Assembly (NCBI GenBank): GCA_034440635.1
Contig: JAOTON010000202.1
Location: 419,527-483,526 of the forward strand
From: Lepas anatifera
Lineage: Eukaryota > Arthropoda > Thecostraca > Lepadidae
DNA length: 64,000 nt
Direction of reading: 5' to 3'
Each line of letters starts with the position of its first letter. The first letter of the stretch is position 1. Shown piece by piece: positions 1 to 10,369 of the stretch. Below the pieces are notes generated by a model. The model was not told where the DNA came from. It saw nothing but the letters and a program-made list of their open reading frames with translations, and ran no database searches. A program made the position numbers and the translations under genes.

Positions 1-87
1 CGTGGCAATGGCATAGCCATGCCAAGGGAGGTCTTTTAATAAGTTTAGACCCGCAGAGTGCGAAGGTTATTTCTGTGGTTGAAGACC

Positions 88-165
88 TTAAATTTAGAGT
101 TTGAAATTTAGAATTTGGAATTTAGAATTTGAAATTTAGAATTTGGAATTTAAAATTTAGAATTT
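88..165. repeat. A/T-rich minisatellite in the alpha 3' UTR
   Basis: Degenerate ~12-14-bp units built from AATTTAGAATTTGG and AATTTGAAATTTAG. The same tract is long in copy E (about 20375-20450) and short in copies B (about 10050-10085) and C (about 18255-18290). Unit number therefore changes between copies of one family, as expected from slippage. Confidence 0.7.
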
Positions 166-399
166 TGTGTGTCAGCTATTGATGTCCGCTTGTATACGTT
201 ACTCGAAAACCTCCGTTAACTCAATAATTTCGTATTTTAGAAAGTGCACTAAACACCTGGCCAGGGTGCCGCGAATTTACCCTGCAACCCGGAGGTGCAG
301 TTGCAGCTCCCCTCTCCGGCTGGGCAGCCGCGCGCAGAGAAAGAAGTGTGAGAGGATAGTTAGATTGTTAGTAAGAGTATAGGTGTGGTTAGTATAGAC

Positions 400-423
400 C
401 CGCAGTGAAAGGTATCACTGCGG
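400..423 (-). other. Conserved 3' UTR hairpin, copy A
   Basis: Arms CCGCAGTGA and TCACTGCGG form a perfect 9-bp stem around a 6-nt loop. The same hairpin is at 9789-9812 (copy B), 17988-18011 (copy C) and 20687-20710 (copy E, with one arm base changed). It lies in the region where a non-LTR reverse transcriptase would bind its own RNA; that role is inference. Confidence 0.6.
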
Positions 424-579
424 TGAAGAAATCTAACCTAGCTAGCCTAACCTGATTTCAAAGTTAGCCTAACATAACCTATCCTTAGCCTACAATGAAC
501 CATTTAAAGGTTACAAAACTATTGCTTAAATTTCGCAGTTGATCATCTATGATTGGAAAATAGGCAAGCCCTACTTTGG

Positions 580-596
580 GGGTGCACCATGCACCC
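580..596 (-). other. 3' UTR hairpin just after the RNase H stop, copy A
   Basis: GGGTGCA and TGCACCC flank a 3-nt loop about 30 bp downstream of the ORF2 stop. Copy B has it with longer arms (GAGGGTGCA/TGCACCCTC) near 9611-9631, and copy C has it near 17813-17832. Function unknown. Confidence 0.5.
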
Positions 597-623
597 TCCA
601 TCATATATACTGGGAGGGGTGAT

Positions 624-2551
624 TTATAGAAACTTCTCTAGCCCAGAGTCCTTTAGAAATGTAAAGACTTTTTCGAGAAGTTCAGGATGGTCGTTACCGA
701 GCAGAGTTTTTAGGTCTACAGGGATGTTTTGGATTCGGCAGTAATCTAGCATGGGTTGCCGATGGGTATTGTGCTGGGGACAATCGATGAGAATGTGATG
801 GGGATACTCCATTGCGTCGCAGGTACCACAGGTACCCGCGTTCCAATAGGCATTTAATTTTGTGTGTCCATTTCTGAGTCTGGTTAGAATAACCTCGCGC
901 CGGCGACTCTTTTGGTTTGAACTGGGCCAGTAGCCGATGTTAGGCTTGATATTGAATAGCTGGGCGCTGTGGTTTGTAGTCCAGTTATTTTGAATTTGCT
1001 TCCGGATGGTATCCTGGAGGAGAGCTTTGCTATCGTCTCCAGACCACGTTAAGGGTGCGATCTTTCTAAGTTCTAGGGACTTTTTTGCCTGCTCATCGGC
1101 CTTCTCATTTCCTTGAATTTTGCAATGGCCCGGGATCCAAAGAAAAGAGACATCAGGGGTATCATCGATACCTTTCTGAATATCTGCTATAACGTGGTGG
1201 CTGGGGTTGACTACGTTACTGACGGCCTGCAGGACAGATTTAGAGTCTGAACAGATGACGGCTGAGTTTATATTTTGGGTTCTGATTATGGCTATTGCAT
1301 TTAGGATGGCAACAGCCTCGGCTGTGAAGATGGAGCAGTTGTCCGGAAGTCTTTTCTGAAGGCAAATATTTTGCCCCCAGATGCCGAGGCCTACTTTTTC
1401 GCCTATTTTGGAGCCGTCTGTAAATATAAAGGTCTTGTCCGCGTTACAAGATCGGAACTCTAGGAATTTTTGGGAGACTTCTTCCTCTGAGAAGTCCGTT
1501 TTACGGGAAGTGGAAAGAAATTCCACTTTGGGCTCTTTCCGAGTCCAGAAGCGGGAGAGTGGGGGGTTTGCCTATTGTCGCTGGCAGTGCAAGATATAGG
1601 CTTTCCAGGGTTTTCGCTACTCTGTGCTTAAATGGGGGCCACTTCTGTAGAGTGGCTTTATTTGCTCGTCTGGGATGGGCAAAACATTGTTTTGCCGGGT
1701 GATTTTCGGTGGATTGAACCTTGATGTAGTAAGAAATAAGCTGGGCGTCGCGTCTTATCTGTAGTGGGCACAGCCCGCTATCAGTTAGCAGGCTGGTGAT
1801 GGGGGATTCTCCGAGCGCGCCTGTGGCTGCCCGGATACTGGCGTTTTGGACTCACTCTAGCTTTAATTTATTGGTCTTGTTCGTCGAGTCAAAAACGAAC
1901 GAATTATATTCGAGAATGAACCGAATCAGGGACTTGTAGAGCATAAGCAGGGTCTTTCGATCCCCGCTATACTCTGTGCCGCCGAGCATGCGGAGAATGT
2001 TGACTCGCTTTTGACAGCTAGAGACGACTTTGGTGATGTGCTCATTGAAACTCAATCGGGAATCTAGGGTGACGCCCAAGAATTTGAAGCTATTGGTGCA
2101 TTCAATATGTTTACCCGAGATTTGGAGCCGTGGAGGGTCGTGTCTGGAATGCGCTCTGGCAAAGACAACGACTGATGATTTTTCCGCCGAGAGAGATAGA
2201 CCCATTAAACTACACCAATTATTGATGTCGTTTAGGCTATCCTGCAACTGCGTAGTTGCGTGTTGGAATTCTGGTTCGTTATACCGCCTGGTATCGATTG
2301 CAGTGGTTTTCCAAATGGCGACATCGTCCGCAAAGAGGGAGTAATTTATTCCAGGCGGTAGCTTTTTGGCGAAGAGATCATTGATCATTACTAAAAAGAG
2401 GGTGGGGCACAGAACGCTACCCTGGGGTGTGCCTTGGTCCTGGGTTGCCAGGTAGGAGAATGTGGTGCCACAACGGACTTTAAATTTTCGGTCCTTGAGA
2501 AAGTTTTCAATGAATTTTGCAAGGTGGCCACGAATTCCTAGCTTGCTTAAT
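624..2551 (-). pseudogene. Alpha copy A ORF2, second part: reverse transcriptase C-terminal half, RNase H and CCHC finger
   Basis: The reverse transcriptase active site FADD sits in YSLFADDVAIWK near 2320-2350, after TPQGSV. RNase H follows with FTDGSK (Asp), AEAVAILNA (Glu), CSDSKSV (Asp) and PGHCKIQGNEKAD (His and Asp), so all catalytic residues are visible. The protein ends with a CGTC...H...C finger typical of I/R1/Jockey-type elements. A TGA at about 1852 (Arg in copy E, Gln in copy D) and later frameshifts separate the reverse transcriptase from RNase H. The upstream half is cut off by the TTAA element ending at 3581. In a live element these domains copy RNA at the target nick and degrade the RNA strand. 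Confidence 0.88.
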
Positions 2552-2555
2552 TTAA

Positions 2556-3581
2556 CCCTCGCCCCACCGGGGGGCCATCGATGGCCCCCTAAGGTTTTTC
2601 CGGGATAGCAGAAAAACGACGAGGCGCAGCACCGCGGTTGAGGGGTCTACCTCTCACTGCATCATTTTCTCATCATCCCTGAAATTTTTTACCCCAGGTC
2701 ATCCAAGGTCAGGTCACCAGACGAGGTCAACCAAGGTCACCTCACTTCACCTTTCGAGCTCTGTAAGAGCTACATTTCAAAGTCGATCGATTTGAAACTT
2801 CCTACACTTCATGACCCCTCCAGGGTCTACAAGGTGTATATCCGGGATTTTTCGATTTCGTGCCCTGAGGTCAGGTCACGAGGCGACCTCTCCCATTGGA
2901 AAAGCATGGGGAAAAGCTATTTCATGATATAAAAGCCACAAAAATGATTGCAAATACTCAGACTGCTCAGAACAACGTTTTTGGACACCCTTTCACGGAT
3001 CCCAGGGGTCATATTTGCCCTTTCACTTTTCCAAGGTCATCCAAGGTCACCCGAGGTCAAAAACAGTATTTTGACAATAACTTTTGACCTAATTGAGCTA
3101 GAGCGGTGAAACAAACACCATTGTGTTTGTCTTGTCACTGGCTTTCATTTGATATACGGCAAGGTCACTTTTTGACCTTTCGTGACCTCAGGTCATATTA
3201 GGTCACGAGGTGACCTCTGGCGGTCAAACCACTGGCGGGAGGTCTTTACGTTCCACATAGGGGAAATAGTACTGGCAATTTGCTATCAAATGTACTTTAC
3301 CAGGCCTCAATAGCTCTAATGACATAAGAGTTATGCCCAGTTTGCTTAATCATTGCATATTTGAGTGAAAATAGCCGATCTTGACCTAATTTGACCTCTG
3401 GAGGTCAAACCATTGACCTGAGCCCTAAAACATGCAAAGTAATTTCTTACTGAATTCACGCGAGCTTTCTATTGCACTTTGCTGATTTGCGCTAACCCCC
3501 ATATTTTCGGAGTTAGAGGGGGGCCATCGATGGCCCCTTCGGTGGGGCGAAGGTGGCGCCGGACCCCCGGTGGGGCGCGGG
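2556..3581 (+). mobile_element. TTAA-flanked MITE, family 1, complete copy 1a
   Basis: Flanked by TTAA on both sides (2552-2555, 3582-3585). The uninterrupted site survives in copy D (TTTAAATTAAG region near 26510). Terminal repeats are CCCTCGCCCCACCGG and its near complement. A perfect 18-bp palindrome, GGGGCCATCGATGGCCCC, occurs near each end (2571-2588, 3520-3537). At the right end the terminal repeat core is duplicated around GAAGGTGGCGCCGGAC. I counted 24 GGTCA/TGACC pentamers in 1,026 bp, against about 2 expected for random sequence. There is no coding capacity. TTAA duplication and CCC ends suggest mobilisation by a piggyBac-type transposase. Confidence 0.85.
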
Positions 3582-3585
3582 TTAA

Positions 3586-5372
3586 ACAAAAGGGCGTCTT
3601 TTTGTACGCGATCGAACGCCGATTTAATGTCTAAGAATGCAGCTATTGTTACTTGCTTTTGTAAAAGCCATTTCGGATGTCACTGACTAGTTTCACCAAA
3701 TTGTCAGTGGTGGCTCGCCCGCGCCGGAAGCCTGATTGCATAGCATCAAGCTTCTTTTCGAGGATCTCGTGAAGTCTAACGTTTACCATGCGCTCGACAA
3801 GCTTGCTAGCACAGCTAGTAAGCGAAATTGGGCGATAACCTTTTGGGTCTGTTTTTTCTTTGCCAGGTTTTGGAAGGGGGACGATAATACTCTCTCGCCA
3901 CGATGTGGGGAAAGAGTCGCTAAGAAACATGTTGTTAATGGCCGAAAGCAGGTACTTTAGTGCTGTTTGGCTGAGGTGCCTGAAGAAAGAGTAGTGAATT
4001 TCGTCAGGGCCCACTGCAGTGTTTCCACACTTGCTAATGGCGTAATTTAGCTCGGTCATTGTAAATGGTACATTATAATACTCTTGATTACCATAATTGA
4101 TGAATGTGTGCTTTTGCACCATTCTGCCTGGTCTTTGGAGCGCTGGCTGTATGAGTTATTAGCTGCGACACTGGCGTAATGATCAGCAAATTTATCCATG
4201 ACTTCCTTAGGTTCGGTGATTGGTTGGCTAGCTATTTCTAGTTGAGGGAAAGGTCCACGGGGTGGTCGCCTCGCAGAGAAAGCTCTAATGGTTTTCCAAA
4301 CTTGGGTGGAGGGAGTGAAGCGGTTGAATTTGGAGGCAAAAGAGTTGAAACTGTCCTTTTGAACCCGCTTGCACGTGTTTCGAAAGTGTTCTTTTGCTGC
4401 CCGAAGTGCGGATCGAGTAGGGCTGTGTGCCCTCCTCTCATATGCCTTGCGGGCTCTAATCATTTGAGCTTTGGCGTGTGCCGTCTCTGCGTTCCACCAT
4501 GGGGCTCCGTTTTTCTTTCGGGGTCCTCTGGTTTTTGGTTTTGCTACTTGTGCTGCTGAGCTTATGGCTCTTAGTATTAATTCAATGTCTGCCGAGTGTG
4601 GGTCACCTTCGGTGACCAGTGTGAGGTCGACCTCTGCCTCAAATTTTGTCCAGTCCGCTCGTTTTAGACTCCAGGAAGGGGAAAACAGATCAACGCGGTC
4701 GAGTGCTCCTTGGGGGACATTGATTTTGATTGGGAGGTGATCGCTCATGCCTGGGTTGTCTTCGACATCCCAGGTAAACAGTGACGCAATTCTAGGCGTG
4801 CAGCACGAAATATCAATGGCTGAGTCTGAATATCCGCTTTGCGTTGCTTGGCGGGTTGGTGCGCCGTTATTTAGGATAACTAGATTTTGAAAACCTATTG
4901 CGTCATATATAATTTCACCTCTACGGTTTGGCATGGCGCTGCCCCAGGATGGGTGGTGACCATTCAAATCTCCAAGTAATAACAAAGGCCCGTTAATTTG
5001 ATTAAATAGTTGTGCGAGTTCCCGATCCGTTGGATCAGGGTCGCGAGGGGATATGTATATTGAGACAATCGTCAATTGGACGTGTTGTATTTTCAAACTA
5101 ATAGCTACACAGTCCAGTGATGTTACCAAAGGCACGTGACTGTGTGGGATGCTATTTTCTATTAGGATGGCTGTGCCTCCCTTACGGACAGCAGCGTTTA
5201 CGTTATGGCGATACCAAGAGTAACCCGAGATTTTGTATTTATAGTTATCTTTATCAGTAAAGTGGGTCTCTTGTAATGCTGCTAGTGCCGGTTTTTTCTC
5301 AGCAAATATTGATGAAAAAAGCGGGAATTTCCCGATAAGGCCATTTGTATTCCATTGCAGAATTGAACCCAT
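3586..5372 (-). pseudogene. Alpha copy A ORF2, first part: APE endonuclease and reverse transcriptase N-terminal half
   Basis: The start is the ATG at 5372 in a CCACCATGG context, 8 bp after the gag stop; the same start is used in copies C (13223) and D (24716). Endonuclease motifs in order: ILQWNTNG, LQETH, LLLGDLNGHHPSW, SAIDI and SDHLPI. This is the apurinic-endonuclease fold that nicks target DNA. Reverse transcriptase begins with GPDEIHYSFF, IIVPLPKPGK, YRPISLTS and GFRRGRATTDN. A frameshift near 4100 separates the two parts, and the TTAA element at 2556-3581 interrupts the rest. Confidence 0.88.
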
Positions 5373-5380
5373 GGTGGTTT

Positions 5381-6772
5381 TTAACGTGTGTGCTTAGGGG
5401 ATCTACGCTTACGAAGGTTATACGAGCACCTGCTGCTGCTGCTATCGCTAGCAGGAGAAACTGGGGTGGAGTGTCTGGAAAAGCTAATTTTCCTTGCTAC
5501 GGGTGAGCTGCCGGGGCTGGGGGGTTTCCAGGAGGGGAGCTCTGGAAGTGTTTATAACAGTTTTTGCAGAGCTCGTCTCTGAAGCACTGCTGGTGTCAGA
5601 GACGGTCTCTGTCCCGGACAGCTCGTTGTCAGACTGACTTTTGTCGTCTGACGTTTCAAAGTCACTTGAAAACTGAAACTGCATATAATGACCTATGAGG
5701 TCGGTTTGGGATCCGCAAGTGCGGGTGGTTGGTGCTGTTTGGAAAGAAGCATCGCTTCTTTCGAAGGAGAGAGGAGCAGTTTCAGTTTGGGTTGAAATGT
5801 TTACTTTTTGGATTTTGGTTTGAGTGGCAGCCGTTTTACCCTGAGGGGGTAGGCTGCCACTCGTTAAAGGCCTTCTCGGAGCCTGCCTTTGGCGGCGCCT
5901 GGGAAGGGAGCACCGGTGAATTTAGAGTGCTTGGGGGCAGGTAGCGAGGGGAAATCAGACTTTTCAGTCACTCGTGCAGAGTGGCTTTGCCACCCTGCTG
6001 CTGGCGTCCAGGTCTTCCTGGTGATTTTAGGTGCCTGAGGGGCGGGAGGATTTTCGGTCGGAAGACCTGGCGGAGAACTAGTGCGGGTCGGGAGATCCTC
6101 CCAGCCCGCAGCGGGCGTCCACCTACGCCAAAAAGTGATTGCGCCACGTGGTGGGGGAGGGGGACGGACGGCCTGATGGGCGCCAAGAAAAGGGGCTCCA
6201 TTAGGGGGCGGATGTGGCGGCTTGTGTTTTTGGGTGGCTGAGGATGTTTGGAAATGGGGTGTTCCTGGCCGGCTGTGCTGGGGGCTGCTGTGGTAGCCCT
6301 GCTACCACAGCTTTTTGGGACTGTGCGGCTCTTTTCTTTTTGCAGCACTTCTTTGCGGGCCAGGTCAAACGGGAGCTTTTTTCCTCAGCCAAAACGTTAA
6401 CTTCTTTTTCTCGGAGCCAGGTCGGGCACTTGGGATTATCTGCCCCATGAGCGCCGCCACAGGCAGCGCACTTGAGGCTTTTAGGGGTGCAATCTTTAGT
6501 GCGGTGCTTAGCACTGCACTTGCCGCATCGTGGGGTGGGGTTCTTGCAGTTGGTTTCTACGTGCCCGTACCTTTGACAAGTTTGGCAACGAATAGGGGGG
6601 GGGTAGTACGGCCTAACTGGGTAGACACAGTCGCCCAGTTTAATTTGGCCGCAGTCATCCCGACACTTTGTGTCGAAGGTGACAATGAATCTGTGGTCTC
6701 GTAGACGTGGGTCTTTTTGCGTAGAATTTTTGTTGGGGTTCAATTTTTTCGAGGGCTAGCACATTTTGACCT
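5381..6772 (-). pseudogene. Alpha copy A gag, zinc-knuckle and C-terminal part
   Basis: Continues the gag interrupted by the element at 6777-8014. Three knuckles are visible: CQTCQRYGHVETNC, CGKCSAKHRTKDC and CAACGGAHGADNPKC. A basic stretch (KKCCKKKRAA), a Pro-rich middle and a Ser/Asp/Glu-rich tail (SDNELSGTETVSD) follow, ending near a basic NLRKRRSPKH motif seen intact in copy D. Frameshifts break the reading frame between knuckles and tail. The family role is RNA binding and packaging of the element RNA. Confidence 0.82.
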
Positions 6773-6776
6773 TTAA

Positions 6777-8014
6777 CCCTATTTCCGGCAGGGGGGGCTA
6801 ATTTTGCCCCCTTCAGGTTTTTCAAGAATATCTCCGAAACGGCTTGCGATAAAACTTTGAAACTTCCTGACTTTTCCTAAAACTAGTACAGGCAGGTTTT
6901 CTGAAATTTTCAAGATTATATATTTACCAGGGGCGGAGCTATGGCTGGGTTTTTGGGGAGGTTCTATCCACAAACCAAGTATTATCGTATGCGATGGGTT
7001 TTTGTAAAAGGAAGCCGTCTCTGCTGATCCTGATACCAGTTATATGGTTTTATTATATCATTTTTTATGTGAGATGATAGTGCATTCACAATTGTCACTA
7101 TTTCTATTCATCAGGGGCGGTTACAGCAGTTCAAAATGGGGGGGAATGTTATCAAGAAGGACTAAACGTTAGTAAGTGAGAAGACTGCTTACCGCCGTGT
7201 CAGGGCGAATACAATTGGGTATATGAAAATTCAAAATAGTTATAACTTAATTCTAGATTACCAGAGGCGTGTCCAGTCACTACACATTTTCAAAATGTAT
7301 ATTCCCAGCCAGTATCACCGCCGCGACTCAATATCGTTGTATATTGAAAATGTGTTTCCAATCACCCCCACCTCCCCACGACGAGTCCTTGATCCGCCTA
7401 TGTCACCCCCTGTCCCAGAGCTGCCATGGGAGGGTAAAAATTATCAGAAATTAAATTTCAACTAGTCGAGGGACTAATATACTCATGCATACCATTCGCA
7501 TATTGTTGGTATGTATTTTACCCCACTGTTTTACCTTACTGCATCCGCCCCTGATGAGTTTTTCACTTTTTCTCATTTATTTATGTGTCAAAGATGCCAA
7601 GCAGTATATGACGGCTTCTAATCCGCGTAACAAAAACTTTTTAGGTTGTATATATTTCCCCTCATAGTCCTGGTCCTGGAACTGCCATTGAATTTCGAAT
7701 TTTTGCGTAACTCGGGTATATGAAAATTTTGGGTCAATTATTTGTAAATCTGAACTAGTTTTGTGAAAATCGTACAACAGAGACAAGGGTTATGGAAAAT
7801 CTAAAAAATACACAAAAATTGTATATTTTGCACGACCTTTTCCTAAAAAATAAAAATTTTGAAATTTTCTTTTTTCAAAAAAAAGTTTAGCAGTAGAGGA
7901 ATCTATGGCACTTTGAATTTTCAAAATCGGCCGGTTAGATTACGAGATCTTAGGGGGGCCGATATTGCCCCCCTGCCGGAAATAGGGGTAGCCGGGAGCC
8001 TGACGGAAATAGGG
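6777..8014 (+). mobile_element. TTAA-flanked MITE, family 3
   Basis: TTAA flanks at 6773-6776 and 8015-8018. The empty site is in copy D (TTTGACTTTAAAGGTC near 19530). Ends are CCCTATTTCCG...CGGAAATAGGG. Hairpins GGGGGC-7 nt-GCCCCC (left) and GGGGGGC-7 nt-GCCCCCC (7953-7973) lie inside the ends. The right end repeats the terminal core around GTAGCCGGGAGCC. It shares GGTTTTTC after the left hairpin and GAGATCTTAGGGGGG before the right hairpin with family 2, but lacks the GGTCA array. An internal inverted repeat (CATCAGGGGCGG near 7106 and its complement near 7550) may be another nested element. Confidence 0.8.
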
Positions 8015-8018
8015 TTAA

Positions 8019-8385
8019 AGTCAAACATGTGCTCAAGGTCCACATCAGAGAGATGGGACACTTCCGGGGCATTGATGATGCCCCGGTAGAAGTTAAGGGA
8101 GTGGTGGACAGAAAAGATGACTGGTTTCGACCCAAAAGTTTTTGTGGCCAGCAGGGCTCGGGTAGATTCCTGATTTGAGGTTTTGATCAGGATATCTTTT
8201 TGATGCTTGATAATCTCAAAACTACCTTTCACTTTTTGGCTGATGGCCTTATCCAAATTAAAGGTAGACTCTTTTGCCAAGTTTTGGTGCGCCGAAAGGT
8301 AGGTGCCAACCAGCCAAGCTCCGCTTGGCAGGTTGGCTTTGTTCAAACGGGGGCTGGAGGGGCGGAAGAGAGAGTTGGAAGCCAT
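8019..8385 (-). pseudogene. Alpha copy A gag, N-terminal part
   Basis: Begins MASNSLFRPSSPR. The ATG at 8385 has a strong animal Kozak context (TACCATGG) and aligns with 19165 in copy D. The reading frame also opens 16 codons upstream, but the MAS start is preferred. The reading frame stays open up to the TTAA element, which removes everything after DVDLEHMFDF. The N-terminal region has no motif I recognise beyond similarity to the other copies. Confidence 0.75.
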
Positions 8386-9357
8386 GGTACGTTTAAGTTT
8401 AAATGAGATACTTGGTATTAGCTTTGCTAACACCTTTTGGGTAGAAATGGCTAGAGAAGTTGAATTGAAGAAAGTGGTCCTAGTTTTACTAGCAAAGCTA
8501 ATGGGAGTATTAACCTAGCTAGGGTTGGGTGTTGGAGTATTATCCTAACTGGGGAGTGCTTAGAGAAAGCACCTAGCCTTAGAAAAGTGTGAGCAAAAGG
8601 CTGACTCAGCCACTAAGACGGGGTTTAAGTCGGAGGGGAGGCAGGTGCCTCTTCAGGACCTAACAGGGGCCTAGGTGGCTGACTCAGCCTCTAAAAAGGA
8701 GCCTGACTGGGGCCTATGCTTGTGAATCCCTAGGGGCAGGTACCGTGGTACCCTTGCACAGACGCAGCCCGGGTGGAGGGTTTGGGAGGGGACCCGCTTC
8801 TATTAAGCGGGGTTGAAAGTGAGTTGGCCTTGCGTTATAGGGATTTTAGCAATGGAGGACCGATAGGTCCAGCCAAAGCCACACGCCCAAGGACTGACGA
8901 GGTCCAACAAGCGTGCTCACCCCGGGACAAACGTCCCACCACTCGGGTTTCCGGCCGAAGAGTAAAAGAGATAGTAGAGAAAGAGTAGGGTTATGGGACT
9001 GAGAAGACGAGGTACCAGGTGGCCGGAATCCAAGAAACCAAGACCACCTGGACCGATAAGGTAATTACCGAAAAGACCAGCTGACGTCCAACAGCACCAC
9101 ACCAACCAGCTGTAAAAACAGCGGCTGGTGAGGCCGGCTGGAGTCAAAGTACCGCACCGACCAGCTGTAAAAACAGTGGTCGGTGGGACAGACTGGTCGC
9201 AGCGAAGACTCGAGCCGGGAGCAGGTCTTGAAAAAGTCTTCTACTCCTTCTTCTTATCTTCGCAGCAGGAAACGCAGCAAGCAGCAACGACAGCAAGCAG
9301 CAACGACACCAGACCTGCCGGCAAACGCTCAAGCAGGGTGTCAGTCAGGCAAGCCTC
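8386..9357 (-). promoter_or_regulatory. Alpha 5' UTR, copy A
   Basis: Matches 10370-11330 (copy C) and 18357-19164 (copy D). It holds two tandem copies of a ~16-bp GTCGTTGCTGCTTGCT unit and two copies of CCGCTGTTTTTACAGCTGGT. Non-LTR elements of this type carry an internal promoter in the 5' UTR; no specific promoter element could be proved here. Confidence 0.55.
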
Positions 9358-9362
9358 TCCGT

Positions 9363-10341
9363 CCTATTGGAACGCGGGTACCTGTGGTACCTGCGACGCA
9401 TTGGAGAATCCCTATCACATTCTCATCGATTGTCCCCAGCACAATACCCATCGGCAACCCATACTAGACTACTGCCGAATCCAAAACATCCCTGTAGACC
9501 TAAAACTCTGCTCGGTAACGACCATCCTGAGCTACTCGAAAAAGTCTTTACATTTCTTAAGGACTCTGGGCTAGAGAAGTTTCTATAAATCACCCCTCCC
9601 AGTATATATGATGGAGGGTGCATGGTGCACCCTCAGAGTAGGACCTGCATATTTTCCAATCATAGATGATCCACTGCTAAATTTAAGCAATAGTTGTTTA
9701 ACCTTTAAATGGTTTATTGTAGAATAAGGTTAGGTTATATTAGGCTAGCTTTGAAATCAGGTTAGGTTAAATAGGTTAGATTTCTTCACCGCAGTGATAA
9801 CTTTCACTGCGGGTCTACGCCAACCACACCTTTACTCTTACTAACAATCTAACTATCCTCTCACACTTCTTTTCTCTGCGCGGCGGCTGCCCAGCCGGAG
9901 AGGGGAGCTGCAACCTCACCTCCGGGTTGCAGGGTAAATTCGCGGCACCCTGGCCAGGTGTTTAGCGCACTTTCTAAAATACGAAATTATTGAGTTAACA
10001 GAGGATTTCGAGTAAAGTAGATAAGCGGACATCAGTAGCTGACACACAAAATCCTAAATTCTAAATTCCAAATTCTAAATTTAAGGTCTTAAACCACAGA
10101 AATAACCTTCGCACTCTGCGGGCCTAAACTTATTAAAACACCTCCCTTGGCATGGCTATGCCATTGCCACGACAAGTCCATTGGCAAGCTAAAACATCTT
10201 GCAACCCATTACTTGAAATAACTCCCATTGCTTTAACAGACTAACGTAGCTTGCCCTCACGCAAAATTCTAAAAATTCTCCCACACACTCCTTTAGAGGC
10301 GGGCAAAGGTGCTATGCACAGAACGCCTAATAAAAAGCCAT
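9363..10341 (+). mobile_element. Alpha copy B: 5'-truncated 3' fragment
   Basis: Starts inside the C-terminal finger (YWNAGTCGTCDALENP), carries the end of ORF2 (broken by a frameshift near 9510), the full 3' UTR with hairpins, and the terminal AATAAAAAGCCAT. It lies head to head with copy A, 5 bp from A's 5' end. The (AAGT)n tail seen in copy E is absent; 28 bp of unrelated sequence separate it from copy C. 5' truncation is normal for target-primed reverse transcription. Confidence 0.85.
9789..9812 (+). other. Conserved 3' UTR hairpin, copy B
   Basis: CCGCAGTGA/TCACTGCGG stem with loop TAACTT. The loop differs from copies A and C (TACCTT in sense) while the stem is intact. Confidence 0.6.
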
Positions 10342-10369
10342 CAGCAGGATCGCATATGGATCGGGCTTG

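Larger units (their letters stand above)
1..9357 (-). mobile_element. I-superfamily non-LTR retrotransposon, family alpha copy A (3' end outside window)
   Basis: Read on the minus strand the order is 5' UTR, gag with CCHC knuckles, endonuclease, reverse transcriptase, RNase H, terminal CCHC finger and 3' UTR. This is the order known for I-clade elements. The 5' end is placed at 9357 because the same start (GAGGCTTGCC) recurs at 10370 in copy C. The 3' terminal ~180 bp seen in copies B and E lie beyond base 1. Two TTAA elements interrupt the copy, one in gag and one in reverse transcriptase, and stops and frameshifts break the rest. It is a dead copy. Copies C, D and E give the uninterrupted sequence at both insertion points. 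Confidence 0.9.

Noticed and set aside
430..520. TTAGG/CCTAA-like words (CCTAACCT, AGGTTAGG) in the alpha 3' UTR, resembling arthropod telomere repeats
   Set aside because: Irregular, short, and the same in all copies. They belong to the 3' UTR and not to a telomeric tract.
7106..7560. Nested hAT-like element with CATCAGGGGCGG ends inside the family 3 MITE
   Set aside because: The inverted repeat is real, but I found no 8-bp target duplication and no second copy, so it is only mentioned in the MITE entry.
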